Positions 12,810 to 23,746 of a stretch of 64,000 nucleotides of DNA are shown here, in pieces (the stretch's first letter is position 1; each line of letters starts with the position of its first letter). This stretch comes from Callorhinus ursinus (taxonomy: Eukaryota; Chordata; Mammalia; Carnivora; Otariidae), in NCBI RefSeq assembly GCF_003265705.1, contig NW_020313044.1:2499223-2563222 (forward strand). The letters run 5' to 3'. Position numbers and translations under genes: made by a program. The notes beneath the pieces were generated by a model, which was not told where the DNA came from, made no database searches, and saw only the letters and a list, made by a program, of their open reading frames with translations.

Positions 12810-13536
12810 GGGGGCTGTTTAGAAAGGGCAGGTATAAGGAAACCACAAGTGAGAGTGAGTGCTCCAGAGGGGACATTAGCAGGAAACCAGGACCATCGCT
12901 AGGTCTCAGCAGCCTGGGGAAGGGACGGGTAATGGAACCCGGGGAGAGATAACGGAGGAACACGGCAGAACCATGACTTTAGGTCGGAGGTGCAGAGAGC
13001 CCACAGTGACGTTGGTACTGCAGGGAAGGATCTGGGGGAATAACTACCCCAACCTCACCCCCCTCCTTCCCTCTATTCTTCTACTGGGGCTTCCCGTGGA
13101 CTGAACATGACCAGAATTCAGAGAGCAAGGGAGCCTGTTGATGCCATCCCAGGGCAGAGGAGGCAGAGAGGGGTAGAGAGTCAGCCTGGAGGGTCCAATG
13201 GAAGACACACCCAACACATCCCTTAAGTTTACCTGGCATTTAGAGTTTACAAAGATGTTCCATACAATCATAATCCTCACAAAAACCCTGTGAGGTAGGG
13301 AAGACAGTAATTATAATCCCATTTCATAGATGATGACACTGAGGTTCAGAGAGGCAAAACAACTTGCCTAAGGTCATCTTGAGATGTTAAGTTCAAGGAC
13401 CTTCTCTGAGAGGCTCCCTGTGGGAGGAAGTGGTTCTGCTGGGCATCCAGCTGCTGAAGAAAGCCCTTTAATCAACAGTCTTGTGGATCCAGAGTCTTGG
13501 GGAGCACTGGGGGTTCAGGCCAGCAAACCCTGAGCC
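12810..13536 (-). other. STING1: STING1 3'UTR
   Basis: Read on the minus strand, this segment follows the order of the human STING1 3'UTR as I remember it: a 'tgaaatgggattataat' block, then 'catcaacaggctcccttgc', 'tggtcatgttcag', 'agccccagtagaagaat' and 'cttgtggtttccttata'. An ATTAAA hexamer (13472-13467) lies 65 bases after the stop, but similarity continues beyond it, so a longer 3'UTR is likely. The distal cleavage site was not identified. Confidence 0.7.
13225..13400 (-). repeat. MIR/L2-type ancient repeat inside the STING1 3'UTR
   Basis: On the plus strand: 'aaaaccctgtgaggtagg', 'tataatcccatttcatagat', 'gacactgaggttcagagagg', 'acttgcctaaggtcat'. This is the well-known core of an old mammalian repeat that has become part of the STING1 mRNA. 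Confidence 0.65.
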
Positions 13537-16500
13537 TCAGGAGATATCCGTGCGGAGTGGGAGAGGCTGTTCCAAGCCACTGATGAGGAGCTTGGGCTCC
13601 TGGGACAGCGTGGAGGAACTGGGTACAATCGAGGTGTCCAGGCTGCCCATAGTGACCTCCCTTTCCTCCTGCCTCAAGTGCTGGAGAATCTCTTGGGACA
13701 GGGAGAAGCTGCTTCCCTCTGCAGGCTCTGGAACAAGGATGGGGAAGGTGGGGGAGGAGTGCAGTGAGGACCTCTTAGGTTCTTACTTGAACATGCCTTG
13801 AGACTTGCTGGGCAGATCCTCCAACCCACCCTCTCCCTCACCTCCCTGCATCCCTCCCCACCCCTGGCCCCTGGGGCTAGAGTTTCCTGGAATTCTGGAG
13901 CTAGAAGTGGTTTCAGAGATAACAGAATTCAACCTCCTCAGTCTTAGAGATGGTGCTCAGAGGGGGGCACAGACCTGCCGCTGAGGCTGCAGCCCCGGTC
14001 TCTTTGTCCAGAGCCTGGGGCTCTTCTGCTTCTTCTGGCAATCCCTAGATGAAGTCAGGGGCTCCTAGAGCCCATCTCTTCACACTCCACCCAGGACCCA
14101 TAGCCAGGTACCCCAGAAAGCAACTGAGTGTCCTAGGTGGAGAGGTAGGACCTCTCCCGGGGGAGGAAGGAACCGGGCTTGAATGCCTTGACCACTTGGG
14201 AAGGCCCAGGGCATGGTTGTTGCTCTAGCTACTTCTAACCCCTCGGGACACCTGCCTCTTCCTGCCTGGTAGCCTACCCAGCCCTCACCCGAGTAGACAA
14301 TGAGGCGGCAGTTGTTCTGCGACTCAGGGGCATCTGCCAGGATGTCTTCCAGTATCCGGCAGAAGAGTTTGGCCTGCTCCAGCCGATCCTGCTGGCTAAA
14401 GCCAGCTCGGCCGTCCTGGGACATGGCAAAAAGCGTCTGCAAGGGGGTGGCGTACTCCAGGACACAGATGCCCACCTGGAGGAGGCGAGAGGAACACAAG
14501 ACTCAGCCAGGGCCAGGGCAGACAGACTCTGGGTCCTGGTGCCACTGCTAGGGCCCTGCTCCCTCAGCCTGTAGAGATGGCGTCCTGGGAGGCGGTTACC
14601 CTGCTGGGATCTATGGTGTCTGGTGGCCTTTGCTCTGAAAAATCAGCACCGGGACTGTGCTAAATTTATCCTCCTCGGATCCCAGGGCAAGGCCCGCGGA
14701 GTCACCTGCCGTCAACTGCTCCTGGGGGCTGGGCTCTGGCGTTCAACCCTGGCCTGGGTTTCCCCCCACCTATGTGAGATCTTTCAGATGTTCTCACATC
14801 TTGGTCTAGGACAGCTTTATGGTCAAGTGTGTGGCTTGTCGGGTTAAAATCATCCAATTTCTTCCTGGTTCTCTGAGTCTCAGTTTCCTCATCTGTAAAG
14901 TAGGGGACATAACAGTCCTCACCCCACAGGTGGCGGTGAGGGTTAGATGAGGTGGTCAGATGACTAGCATCTGGTATGCAGTAAGGGCTCAATTAGTGTT
15001 ACTGATCATTATCATCATTCAGAGCTGAAGCATGCCCAGCTGGGGAAAGTAAGGCTCAGAGAAGGGCAATGAATTTTTATCAGTGCTTGGCCAGGGGTCA
15101 GAATTCTGGTGCTCTGGGCCTGACTCCTCCTTAGCAGCACCCGCCTCCCCGCACACTCACCGGTTTCCCGTTTTCCAGAAGCTCATAGACGCTGTTGGTG
15201 TAAACCCGGCCCTTGATGCCAGCACGGTCGGCACTTTGCTGGGGCAGCTGATAGAGGAAGCGAATGTTGGAGTCGGCCACACTCAGGTCATCAGGCACCC
15301 CACAGTCCAAAGGGAAGAGAATGTGCAGCCGATGGCTCCGTATGCCCTGTAGCATGTTGGTCTGCAGCTGATTGTACATGCGTATCCGGGTTGGGAGCCC
15401 TGGGGTGGAGAGACCCGAGAAGTCATTCCTACAACCCTATCTCCCACCCAACCCAGGACAGAGACCGAGGTCATTGGTTCCCTCAATGTGTAGGTGCAGG
15501 AGAACCAAGGGTCCAGTCCACTTGCACTGTGCAGGAGCCAGGAGGAGCAGAGCATTCAGGAACACTCCCACCCCTCCCTCTACTCCCACCACCTCTCTCT
15601 CCCCTCAATTGTCCTTTGTCCAGATTTCTCTGCTCACCCCACTCCTTCCCACCACAGCTTCAGGGCTCTGAGAGGCAGGAAGAGCCCTGGAAGGTGACAT
15701 TCCCAGCAATCCTAGGTGCACAGGATCTGGCCTCTAGCTCCAGACCTGTTTCCTAGCAGAAGCTAGGTGACAAGGGCAGACAGCAATGAGATATGGGAGA
15801 GCCACGGCCTTGGCCAGCAAGTCAGAAGAAATGAGACATGAGACATGGGCTCACAGTAGAGTGGTCAAGGATCCAGGCTCTGGACAGACCTAGGTTCAAA
15901 TCCTGTCTCCTCCGCTCACGAAGCTGTATGACTTGGAGAAGTCACTTCACCTCTTAGAACCACAATTTTCTTATATCTCTAAAACAGGGATGATGATTAT
16001 CCCTTGCCCACAGGGTATGAATTAAAAGCGAAAATGCGCACGAAGGGCACAGAACATAGAATCATATTCATTGGAAGAATTCATGGTTAACCTGAAAGAA
16101 GTCACTTAGTGGCTCTAAGTGCCATATTCCTCCCTGAAAACCAGGCATAATAACATCCTTCATGCCTACAGAATTGCTTTGCAAATCAAATGATTCCCGA
16201 GGAATAAAAATGCTTTGAAAAATACAGCAGGTTCTAGAAATGCAAGTTTTATGTCTTATTGTCTGTCATGAAGATCTAGAAATAGGGGCATAGAGAATGG
16301 CTCACCTGGCAGGATCAGCCGCAGGTACCCAATGTAATATGACCATGCCAGCCCATGGGCCACGTTGAAGTTCCTTTTTTCACAGACTGCAGAGACCTCA
16401 GCTGGGGCTAGGGCCTGTAGACAGCAGGGTGGGCCTGGGGAGCCTCCATGAAGGATAATCAGGGCCCTCCTCCTCAAGAAGTTTTCCCAACCAGTTCCAG

Positions 16501-17200
16501 CTTGCTCCCTTCTCTGACATTGACCTCCCGTTGTAGGACATTAGAGGCTCTACTCTAAGGGCCGACCTCTAAACTCATCCCACTCCTGATACCGAGCTCA
16601 GAGTAGGACACACGAGCTGCCGCCTCCACTTGGCTACACCCTCCGCCTCCCTCTGTGTCTTACCTGGAGCTCCAGGAGGATGTTCAGTGCCTGCGAGAGG
16701 CCCAAGAGCGCAAGCGTCCAAGGGAAGGGCCGGCCAGCTGGGTTTGGGAGGGAGCCATAGAAATAGCAGGACAGCAGCAGCAGGGCCCCACAGCGAATGG
16801 GGCAGCCCAGGCAAGCGCGCATAGCCCTCCAGGAGCTGCCCTGGTACCTGCAGGGGACAGTCAAGCTCCGGACTCTGGCCCAGCTCCTCCTGAGAGATTC
16901 AAGGAGGGGCAGGCCTGGGGGTCAAGAGAGTAAGACATGTGGGGTGCCCAGTTGCCATGGGTAGTGGAGTCACCTGGAATGGAGGTGGCACAGCTCCTCA
17001 GTCAGATGGCAGACCCCCTTGAAGAGCAGTCCCAGCTGCAGGGAGGCCAGGTGGAGCACCAGCCATTGGAGAATGTGTTCTGGTGGCTCCCCCAGCCCCC
17101 AAAGGGCTGCCAGGCAGACGGCGAACAGGACAAAGGCTGCCTTCTGGGCCCTGGTCCCCCTGGGCCGCGGGATGGATGGGTGCAGGCTAGAGTGGGGCAT
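13537..17200 (-). CDS. STING1: STING1 (TMEM173), stimulator of interferon genes
   Basis: ER adaptor that binds cGAMP and other cyclic dinucleotides, then recruits TBK1 and IRF3. Six coding exons on the minus strand (high to low): 17200-16974, 16847-16664, 16414-16306, 15399-15161, 14475-14289, 13727-13537. All have GT/AG sites and phases that join to 1137 nt, 378 residues (human 379). N-terminal membrane segments span about residues 20-137. The palmitoylation pair C88/C91 is present. The ligand-binding domain keeps S162, Y163, G166, Y167, R232, R238, Y240, E260, T263 and P264. The tail keeps a pLxIS motif (KLLIS, S365 = human S366) and the TBK1-binding PLPLRTD at 370-376. Differences from human: C71 (human R71), Q137 (K137), A230 (G230), R338 (K338) and one Glu missing near 339. 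The frame is fully open. Orthology is certain; functional effects are not known from sequence. Confidence 0.97.
14855..15025 (+). repeat. MIR in a STING1 intron
   Basis: Core 'gagtctcagtttcctcatct' and 3' region 'tgcagtaagggctcaattag'. It lies antisense to STING1 between the exons at 14289-14475 and 15161-15399. Confidence 0.7.
15855..16065 (+). repeat. MIR in a STING1 intron
   Basis: Nearly full-length order: 'caggctctggacagacctag', 'gttcaaatcctgtctcctcc', 'gtatgacttggagaagtcac', 'aacagggatgatgatta'. It lies in the intron between the exons at 15161-15399 and 16306-16414. Confidence 0.75.
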
Positions 17201-17683
17201 CTGTGGGTACCAAGAAACCCATTGCTGTTATCTATCCTCTCCCTCTCCTACCGCTTCGGGACAGCTCTCTTTCTTCCTGGTGCCCAGCCAAAGTCAGAGG
17301 CTGGAGATGCCTCTAGGGGACAGGCTGGGCATATAGCATCCCAGAGCTCCTGTCCGGGAGAGATTTGTTGAAAAGGGAGCAGGGGGAGAAGTGCATGCGC
17401 CCACACATCTCCAGCCTACCCAACCCCAGGAAGACCACAGGTGTAGAGAAGAAAGAAGGCAGTGACTGTCCCAGACCCAGACCTGAAAATGTCCTGTGAG
17501 GTGCCACCCACCTAGGGACTGCTGGGAACCTGGGCTTCCCTCTCCCCCGAATCCACCCCAGGGAAGACCTTAGTCAGCAAAGGTGACACCACAGTCTGCG
17601 GGTGCAGGCAGGGCAGACCCATCTCTGGGTCTCCGGGGGCCTCAGCCTTGGAGCCGATGCTCCACTCTCCTGATCCTACCTAC

Positions 17684-17784
17684 CTTCTACCTCTGAGACT
17701 GCAGGTTGTTTCTGGAAGATGACAGGGAGAGAAGGTCTAGTGCAATGGCTCCCAGGGACCGAGGCCAGCCTCTCTGGCTAAGGC
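17684..17784 (-). other. STING1: STING1 non-coding exon 2 (5'UTR)
   Basis: On the minus strand a strong acceptor (gttttgttttcag) precedes 101 bases ending GAGGTAGAAG, then the donor GTAGGT. Blocks such as 'ccttctctccctgtcatctt' resemble the human leader as I recall it. The ATG-bearing exon begins directly after the acceptor at 17201 (cag|ATG), so this exon would supply the bases before the start codon. Confidence 0.65.
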
Positions 17785-17988
17785 CTGAAAACAAAACGTT
17801 AAAAAACAGTCTAAACTTTCTCCACAACATTCCAGCCCTGGCATTTCACCAGACCACAGCTTAGGAGAGGAGGGTATTTCCTGCTCCCCGGGAAGGGAGG
17901 AAGGGCCCTGGTGAGCTATGCCCCAGTCTTGGTACGGGGAGGGCGGCTTGAGGAGGCCCTCATTCTGTTGCCCTTTGCTCCCCCTCAC

Positions 17989-18190
17989 TGTCCCCTGCGG
18001 CCACAACCCTGAACACCTCAAACCGCAACGATCGAACAGACTCTTCAACACCCAGGCAGGACTCCACACACTCCCAGACAAAGGCAGAACACACACCACA
18101 CCACACTGACCTGCCTGATTTTTATTCTGATTTCGAGACGCAGATCCTCTTTTTCTGAAGACTGTGGTATCAGGAAGGAGGAAGGAGAAT
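17989..18190 (-). other. STING1: STING1 non-coding exon 1 (5'UTR, start approximate)
   Basis: Minus-strand sequence has 'cttcagaaaaagaggatctg', 'gttctgcctttgtctgg' and 'gtgtggagtcctgcctggg', matching the human STING1 leader in order. The proposed donor is GGGGACA|GTGAGG (intron from 17988). The 5' end is an estimate. Confidence 0.6.
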
Positions 18191-18330
18191 GAAAGTTATT
18201 TCCTGTAACAGCAGCCTTTTGGGTAAAAGGCTTTGTAGTAGCAGAGAGCATTCAGGGGAGTGGGGGTTTGGCTTGCCCCAGGAAGTAGCCACGCCTCTGA
18301 CTTCTCAGAGAGAACCTGGTGATTCTAGCC
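18191..18330 (-). promoter_or_regulatory. STING1: STING1 promoter region (putative)
   Basis: Sequence just upstream of the inferred first exon. It has an ETS-type CAGGAAGT on the plus strand at 18279-18286, a second GGAAAT-type core near 18203 on the minus strand, and a GGCGTGGC KLF/Sp-like box near 18290 on the minus strand. No TATA box or CpG island is seen. Confidence 0.4.
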
Positions 18331-18364
18331 AAAAAAGCAGTCTTGGGGCACCTCACCATCAATC

Positions 18365-18520
18365 ATCATCATAAAGTGTTTACTATGTTCCAGATATGAT
18401 GCTAAGTATTACACACAGTATGTTACTTAGTCCACTGAGCCACTCTGGAAGATAGATATAATATTATTCCCCATTTTACAGGGGACCCATCTGAGGCTCA
18501 GTGCGGTGAATGGCTTGCTC
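18365..18520 (+). repeat. MIR/L2-type ancient repeat
   Basis: 'tttactatgttccagatatg', 'taatattattccccatttta' and 'gaggctcagtgcggtgaatg' mark an old, diverged copy upstream of STING1. Confidence 0.6.
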
Positions 18521-19262
18521 TGTGCCTTCCTGGCTCCGGAAGGGGTAGGAGGTACTAGGACCAAGTTTCACGCCTACGGGTTCTCCTGGGGTGGCCGGGA
18601 GTGTCTCTGAATGCTCTCCGGCAAACTGAGAAGCTGATTTGATTTGAGGACGGGGCAGGCCTAGAGGGGGGATTGGGGTGGCTCCCACAGGGCAGCAGCA
18701 GTTCATTCCGGCCCAGGTCAGAGAGTCTTCGCCTGGACCCTTCCCCACATCACAACCAGAAATAAGGTGGGTGACACACGCATTCATAGATGACACTGGT
18801 CTCCCAGGAACAAGGCTTCCTGAAAATTCTTGTTTGTGAAAATCACTTCCTATAAATGGGGGAAGCCCCTACAACTTCTCTTCCCTACAAGTGGCTCACA
18901 GAGGAACCCCCTGAGGTGAGCAAGGGCTCAGCCACATCAAAACCAAAGAAAATCAAGGGTGCCCAAAAGAAGGCCTGAGAAAGTCCTCCCAGCTCCAAGA
19001 GCCAGCTGTGCCAAGTAGCCGAGGGCCTCCAGGCTACGGAGGACCCACTCCCCCAGGGAGCCCTGCGGTTGCCTGCTCTGCGGCTCTACACTGGTCATTG
19101 TTTCCCCCAAACGTGTTCTTCATCCCATCCCTTCCTTCAGCCCATCTCCCTAAAATAGAAGTTCCTCTGTTTTTAAGGGCAGGTTGGCCCTATGCCTCAG
19201 AAGCCTTAAAAAACACACCTGTCATCACGGACCTAGCAATCCACTTCCAGGAACACTTCGTC
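18520..19262. other. Intergenic, no feature recognised
   Basis: Unique-looking sequence between the STING1 promoter and the first downstream SINE. No supported exon or repeat. Confidence 0.5.
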
Positions 19263-19281
19263 AAGAAATAATCAGACAAGG

Positions 19282-19470
19282 GGTGACTGGGTGGCTCAGT
19301 CAGTTAAGCATCTGACTTCGGCTCAGGTCATGATCCCATAGCCCTGGGATCGGGCCCTGCATCGGCCTCCCTGCTCGGTGGGGAGCCTGCTTCTCCCTTT
19401 CCTGCTGCCCTTGCTCATGCTCTCCCTCTCTATCTGTCAAATAAATAAATACAATCTTAAAAAAAAAGAA
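19282..19470 (+). repeat. Can-SINE
   Basis: Plus-strand copy with a long TSD (agaaataatcagacaag) at about 19264-19280 and 19473-19489. Confidence 0.92.
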
Positions 19471-19663
19471 GAAGAAATAATCAGACAAGGGCATAAAAAT
19501 GCCTATTTTTCAGATGTTCGTAGCAGTATTGTTTACACCAGAGAAAAACTGAAAGTTATCTAAATGCCCAACAATGAGGGCTTGTTAACTAAATTGTAAT
19601 TCATCTTACCGTAGAAGGTTGCGTAGGCACCAAAAATGATGAGATAATTTTGTATTAATGACC

Positions 19664-19858
19664 TTTTTTTTTTTTAAGATTTGTTTATTTTAGGGGGAGG
19701 AGGGGCAGAGGGAGAGGGAGGGAGAGAATCTCCAGCAGACTCCCCCCCACCCCCAGGGCAGAGCCCAACATGGGGCTCAATCCCACAACCCTGAGATCAT
19801 GACCCAAGCCAAAACCAAGAGTCGGACGCCCAACCAACTGAGCCACCCAGGCACCCCT
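19664..19858 (-). repeat. Can-SINE
   Basis: Minus-strand copy with an imperfect TSD (tgtattaatgacc / tgtatttattgac) and a C-run in the body. Confidence 0.9.
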
Positions 19859-20029
19859 GTATTTATTGACTCTTAAACATGCCTTTTATACATTTCTTAC
19901 TGGAAAAAAAGCAGCATACAAGACAGTATAATTGCATTTTAAGAAATATATCTTGCATGAAAAAACATCTGGAAGCACATATGTCAAAATGCCAACAATG
20001 ATTACTCTATGCAGTAGGAATGTAGGTGG

Positions 20030-20240
20030 TTTTGGGGCGCCTGGGTGGCTCAGTCGTTAAGCGTCTACCTTCGGCTCGGGTCATGATCCCAGGGTCCTGG
20101 GATCGAGCCCTACATCTGGCTCCCTGCTCGACGGGAAGCCTGCTTCTCCCTCTCCCACTCCCCCAGCTTGTGTTCCCTCTCTCGCTGTGTCTCTCTCTCT
20201 GTCAAATAAATAAATAAATAAAATCTTTAAAAAAAAAAAT
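20030..20240 (+). repeat. Can-SINE (first of a stacked pair)
   Basis: Plus-strand copy of the cagtcgttaagcgtct subfamily. Its outer TSD (aggaatgtaggtg) is at 20016 and again at about 20450, beyond the second copy. Confidence 0.92.
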
Positions 20241-20247
20241 AAAAGGA

Positions 20248-20449
20248 GGGCGCCTGGGTGGCTCAGTTGGTTGGGCGACTGCCTTCGGCTCGGGTCATGA
20301 TCCTGGAGTCCCGGGATCGAGTCCCATGTCGGGCTCCCTGCTCGGCGGGGAGTCTGCTTCTCCCTCTGACTCTCTTCCCTCTCGTGCTCTCTCTCTCTCA
20401 TTCTGTCTCTCTCAAATAAATAAATAAAATCTTTAATAAAAAAAATAAA
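20248..20449 (+). repeat. Can-SINE (second of a stacked pair)
   Basis: Plus-strand copy of the gcgactgccttcggctcggg subfamily, inserted into the A-tail of the copy at 20030-20240. Confidence 0.92.
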
Positions 20450-20959
20450 AGGAATGTAGGTGATTTTTAGCATATTTTTCTGTGTTTGCTCGTTATGTTT
20501 TCTTGGGTTTCTTTTCCCAAGATTGAACACGTATTGTTTGTTTCATGCTTGGAGTATGCCCTGAAAAGAAAAAAATCCCAGCATTGCCTCAGGGCCGAGG
20601 GGTACGATTGCTGGTGAATATGTCAGGCCAGGCCCCATTGTCATGACACCCCCAGCGGGGGCACGGGCAGCGGGCATTACGCGACCGCACCAGGAATTAA
20701 CTACAGATGTGGCGAGGGCTTCAGAGAACGCACGTCTGTTGCTGTTCTGAGGGGAGCCTGGAATACCCAAGTCTAGGCTTTCCTGAGGAAATGCCTTTTT
20801 AGCTGAGTTTGGAAGGAGCAAGGCAAGGGTGTTGGAGAGGAGGCCAGGTGTAGAACCTTCTGACAGAGCATCACGTGTAAAAGGGTGAGAAGGAGTTGAG
20901 TCCGTGGAGGAACAGAGAAATGGCAGGTGCTGCGGGAGCGTCTGAGCATGTTGGGGTTC

Positions 20960-21640
20960 TGTAACAGATTCTTAGGGCTGCTCTACAGAAGCCTAGAAAT
21001 GTGGTGGCTTAAAACAACAGAAATTTATTAAACAGAAATTGACTCACAGCTCTGGAAGCAAGAAGTCTGCAGTCAAGGTATTGGCGGGGCCATGCTTCTT
21101 CTGAAGTCTCAAGAGAAGGCTCTTCCCTGGCCTCTTCCGCCTGCTGGTGCCCCCAGGCCGTCCTTGGTTTTCCCCTACAGCTGTGCAGTCTCTGCCTCTG
21201 TCACACGGCGTTCCTCAGCTTTGCGTCTCTGTCTCCACATGGCTTTTCCTCTTCTTATGAGGACACCCGTCCTACTGGATCAGGGCGCACCCTAATGACT
21301 TCATCTTGATTATACCTGCAAAGATGCCATCTCCAAATAAGGTCACATTCACAGGTGCTGGGAGGTTAAGACCTCAATGTAGCTTTTTTTTTTTTTTTTA
21401 AGATTTTATTTATTTATTCATGAGAGACGGAGAGAGAGAGGGAGGGAGAGAGAGCGAGAGAGAGAAGCAGAGGGAGAAGCAGGCTCCCAAGGAGCAGGGA
21501 GCCCGATGCGGGACTCGATCCCAGGACCCTGGGATCATGACCTGAGCCAAAGGCAGACGCTTAACCATCTGAGCCACCCAGGCGCCCTCAATGTAGCTTT
21601 TTAGGGGACGCAGTTCAACCCCTAAGAGGGTCTGCAGTGT
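20960..21640 (+). repeat. LTR-like ancient repeat, split by a Can-SINE
   Basis: 'gtggcttaaaacaacagaaa', 'tcacagctctggaagcaaga', 'cttatgaggacacccgtcct' and 'gcgcaccctaatgacttcat' resume after the SINE with 'gggacgcagttcaacccc'. It is related to the repeat at 5.1-5.7 kb in the opposite orientation. Confidence 0.6.
21388..21587 (-). repeat. Can-SINE
   Basis: Minus-strand copy inside the LTR-like repeat. The TSD ctcaatgtagctttttt is at about 21373 and 21588. Confidence 0.93.
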
Positions 21641-22284
21641 AGGAAGGGGTTGAGGGAGTGGGTCTGTGACCAGGGCCTCAAGGCCGAGGAGCATCACAAC
21701 ACCTGCATGCCTGGGGTCTTCCTCAGCACTCAGACGGACAGCTGGACAGACAGGCAAGGAACTCGAAGCTCTTCCAGACCGAATGCCTTGGCGCTCAAGG
21801 AGGAACCTAAGGGCCCCAGGGGGAGGTGAGGCCCAAGTTTCCGCCCCCGGCTCACAGGCTGCTTCCCTCAGGCCAGGGGAGCGTGACGGCTCTGCTCCCT
21901 GGGTCAGCTCGCTGCGGGGGCCTCCTCCTCACTTGCTGGTAGTTGCTTCTTCCCTCCAGACACCCCACGAGTGCTTGTCGGCTGGTGCTCTGCATTTCCA
22001 TTGCCAGCCCAGTCACAGCTCCCACGGGTCTCCCCTGAAACACGTCATCAGTGTTCCTGAGAGAGAAATAAACCCCTACACGCTCATTCAGGGGACTTTG
22101 GGCCTGGAACAGAGTGTGAGTGGGGTTGGGAGGCCTCTGGCCTCTGAGGAGCTGCCCTTTTGCCCACACAACCCCTTCCATGTTTACAGGTCCCTGATAT
22201 TCATGTGTCAAGGTCCCTGAATCCTGCTAGGACAGGATTTTGGGGGGGGATTTAAGATCAGTTAACTATGGTATACCTGGGATC

Positions 22285-22465
22285 CACCCGGGCCTCTCCT
22301 AGCCATGTGACCCTGGCCCAGTTATTTAAATTCTTTGAGCCTTAGTTACAATGGGGATGGTAAGTAATATCTTTTATCATATCAGACTGTCATGAGGATA
22401 AAAAAGAAACATTGCACTTGTAGACATGACTTGCTCTAGATGCTCAGTAATTACTCATTCTAAGC
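22285..22465 (+). repeat. MIR
   Basis: 'agccatgtgaccctggccca', 'tttgagccttagttacaatg' and 'gatgctcagtaattactcat' follow the MIR order. Confidence 0.7.
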
Positions 22466-22552
22466 ACCGCCAGCAGCAGCAACAGCAACACTGAGAATCA
22501 CACCCTTGGAGTTGCCAGCCTCGATCACCTTGGCCTCTAAAATGGGCTCAAG

Positions 22553-22754
22553 GGGCGCCCGGGTGGCTCGGCCGTTAAGCGTCTGCCTTCAGCTCAGGTC
22601 ATGATCCCAGGATCCTGGGATCGAGCCCCGCATCGGGCTCCCTTCTCCGCGGGAAGCCTGCTTCTCCCTCTGACCCTCTCCCCTGCTTGTGTTCCTGCTC
22701 TCGCTCTCTCTCTCTCTGTCAAATAAATAAATAAAAATCTTTAAATAAAAAAAT
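22553..22754 (+). repeat. Can-SINE
   Basis: Plus-strand copy with a perfect 14-base TSD (aaaatgggctcaag) at 22539-22552 and 22755-22768. Confidence 0.94.
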
Positions 22755-23100
22755 AAAATGGGCTCAAGACACAGATTTGATGTCTCATCCATGGGTGGCT
22801 CTGAGCCTGACCCCAGCCACTTCCTTCCATTGCCCAATCATGGAGCCCCCTAGTGTGTCATGATCTTTCTTGGACAGGACAATATCCAAGTAGATGTGAT
22901 AGAGAAAGAGGGGCTGGAAGATGCATGATTAGGGGTGGGGGAGCGCAGGGAGTGAATAATGCACCCATGTCCTCCTGGAAGGAGGTATGCAGCAGGGCAA
23001 AGAGATCTAGCTGCTTTCTTGTTTGTTCGTTTATGCTAACAGCTTTATTGAGATACAATTTACATAACATACAACTCATATATTTAAAATGCACAGTTCA

Positions 23101-23290
23101 GGGGCGCCTGGGTGGTGCAATCCTTTGAAGATCCCAGTCTTCGTTTGGGCTCTGGTAGTGAGATCAGGCCCAAGTCGGGCTCTGTGCTCAGTGAGGAGTG
23201 TGCTTCTGATTCTCTCTCCCTCTCCCTCTGCCCCTCCAACTCATGCTCTTTCTCTCTAAATAAATAATTCAATCTTAAAAAAAGTAAAAT
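23101..23290 (+). repeat. Can-SINE (first of an adjacent pair)
   Basis: Diverged plus-strand copy (gggtggtgcaatcctttgaa) inserted into L1. The flanking TSD aaaatgcacagttca recurs as aaaatgcataattca after the next SINE. Confidence 0.88.
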
Positions 23291-23292
23291 TA

Positions 23293-23501
23293 GGGGCATC
23301 TGGATGGCTCAGTTGGTTAAGCGTCTGCCTTTGGCTCAAGTCATAATCCTGGAGTCTGGGGATGGAGCCCCACAAAGTTGGGCTCCTTGCTCAGCAGGGA
23401 GTCTGTTTCTCCTTCTCCCTCTGCCCCTCTCCCTGCTCCTTCTTGCGCTCTCTCTTTCTCAAATAAATGAATAAAATATTTAAAAAAATAAAAATAAAAA
23501 A
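23293..23501 (+). repeat. Can-SINE (second of an adjacent pair)
   Basis: Plus-strand copy sitting in the tail of the copy at 23101-23290. Both share one outer TSD. Confidence 0.88.
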
Positions 23502-23570
23502 TAAAATGCATAATTCATTACTTTTTAATATATTCACAGAATTGTGCAACCATCACCACAATCAATTTTA

Positions 23571-23746
23571 TTTTTTTAAAGATTTTATTTATTTATTTGA
23601 GAGAGAGCACGAGAGGGAAGAGGGTCAGAGAGAGAAGCAGACTCCCCGTTGAGCAGGGAGCCCGATGTGGGACTCGATCCCGGGACTCCAGGATCATGAC
23701 CTGAGCCGAAGGCAGTCGCTTAACCAACTGAGCCACCCAGGCGCCC
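23571..23746 (-). repeat. Can-SINE
   Basis: Minus-strand copy in L1 with TSD caccacaatcaatttta at 23554-23570 and about 23747-23762. Subfamily with ggactccaggatcatgacc. Confidence 0.94.

Noticed and set aside
20081..20530. 149-codon minus-strand ORF
   Set aside because: It is the translated reverse of two stacked Can-SINEs. Many short ORFs elsewhere carry the same SINE-derived 'AWVAQLVKRLPSAQVMI' type peptide.
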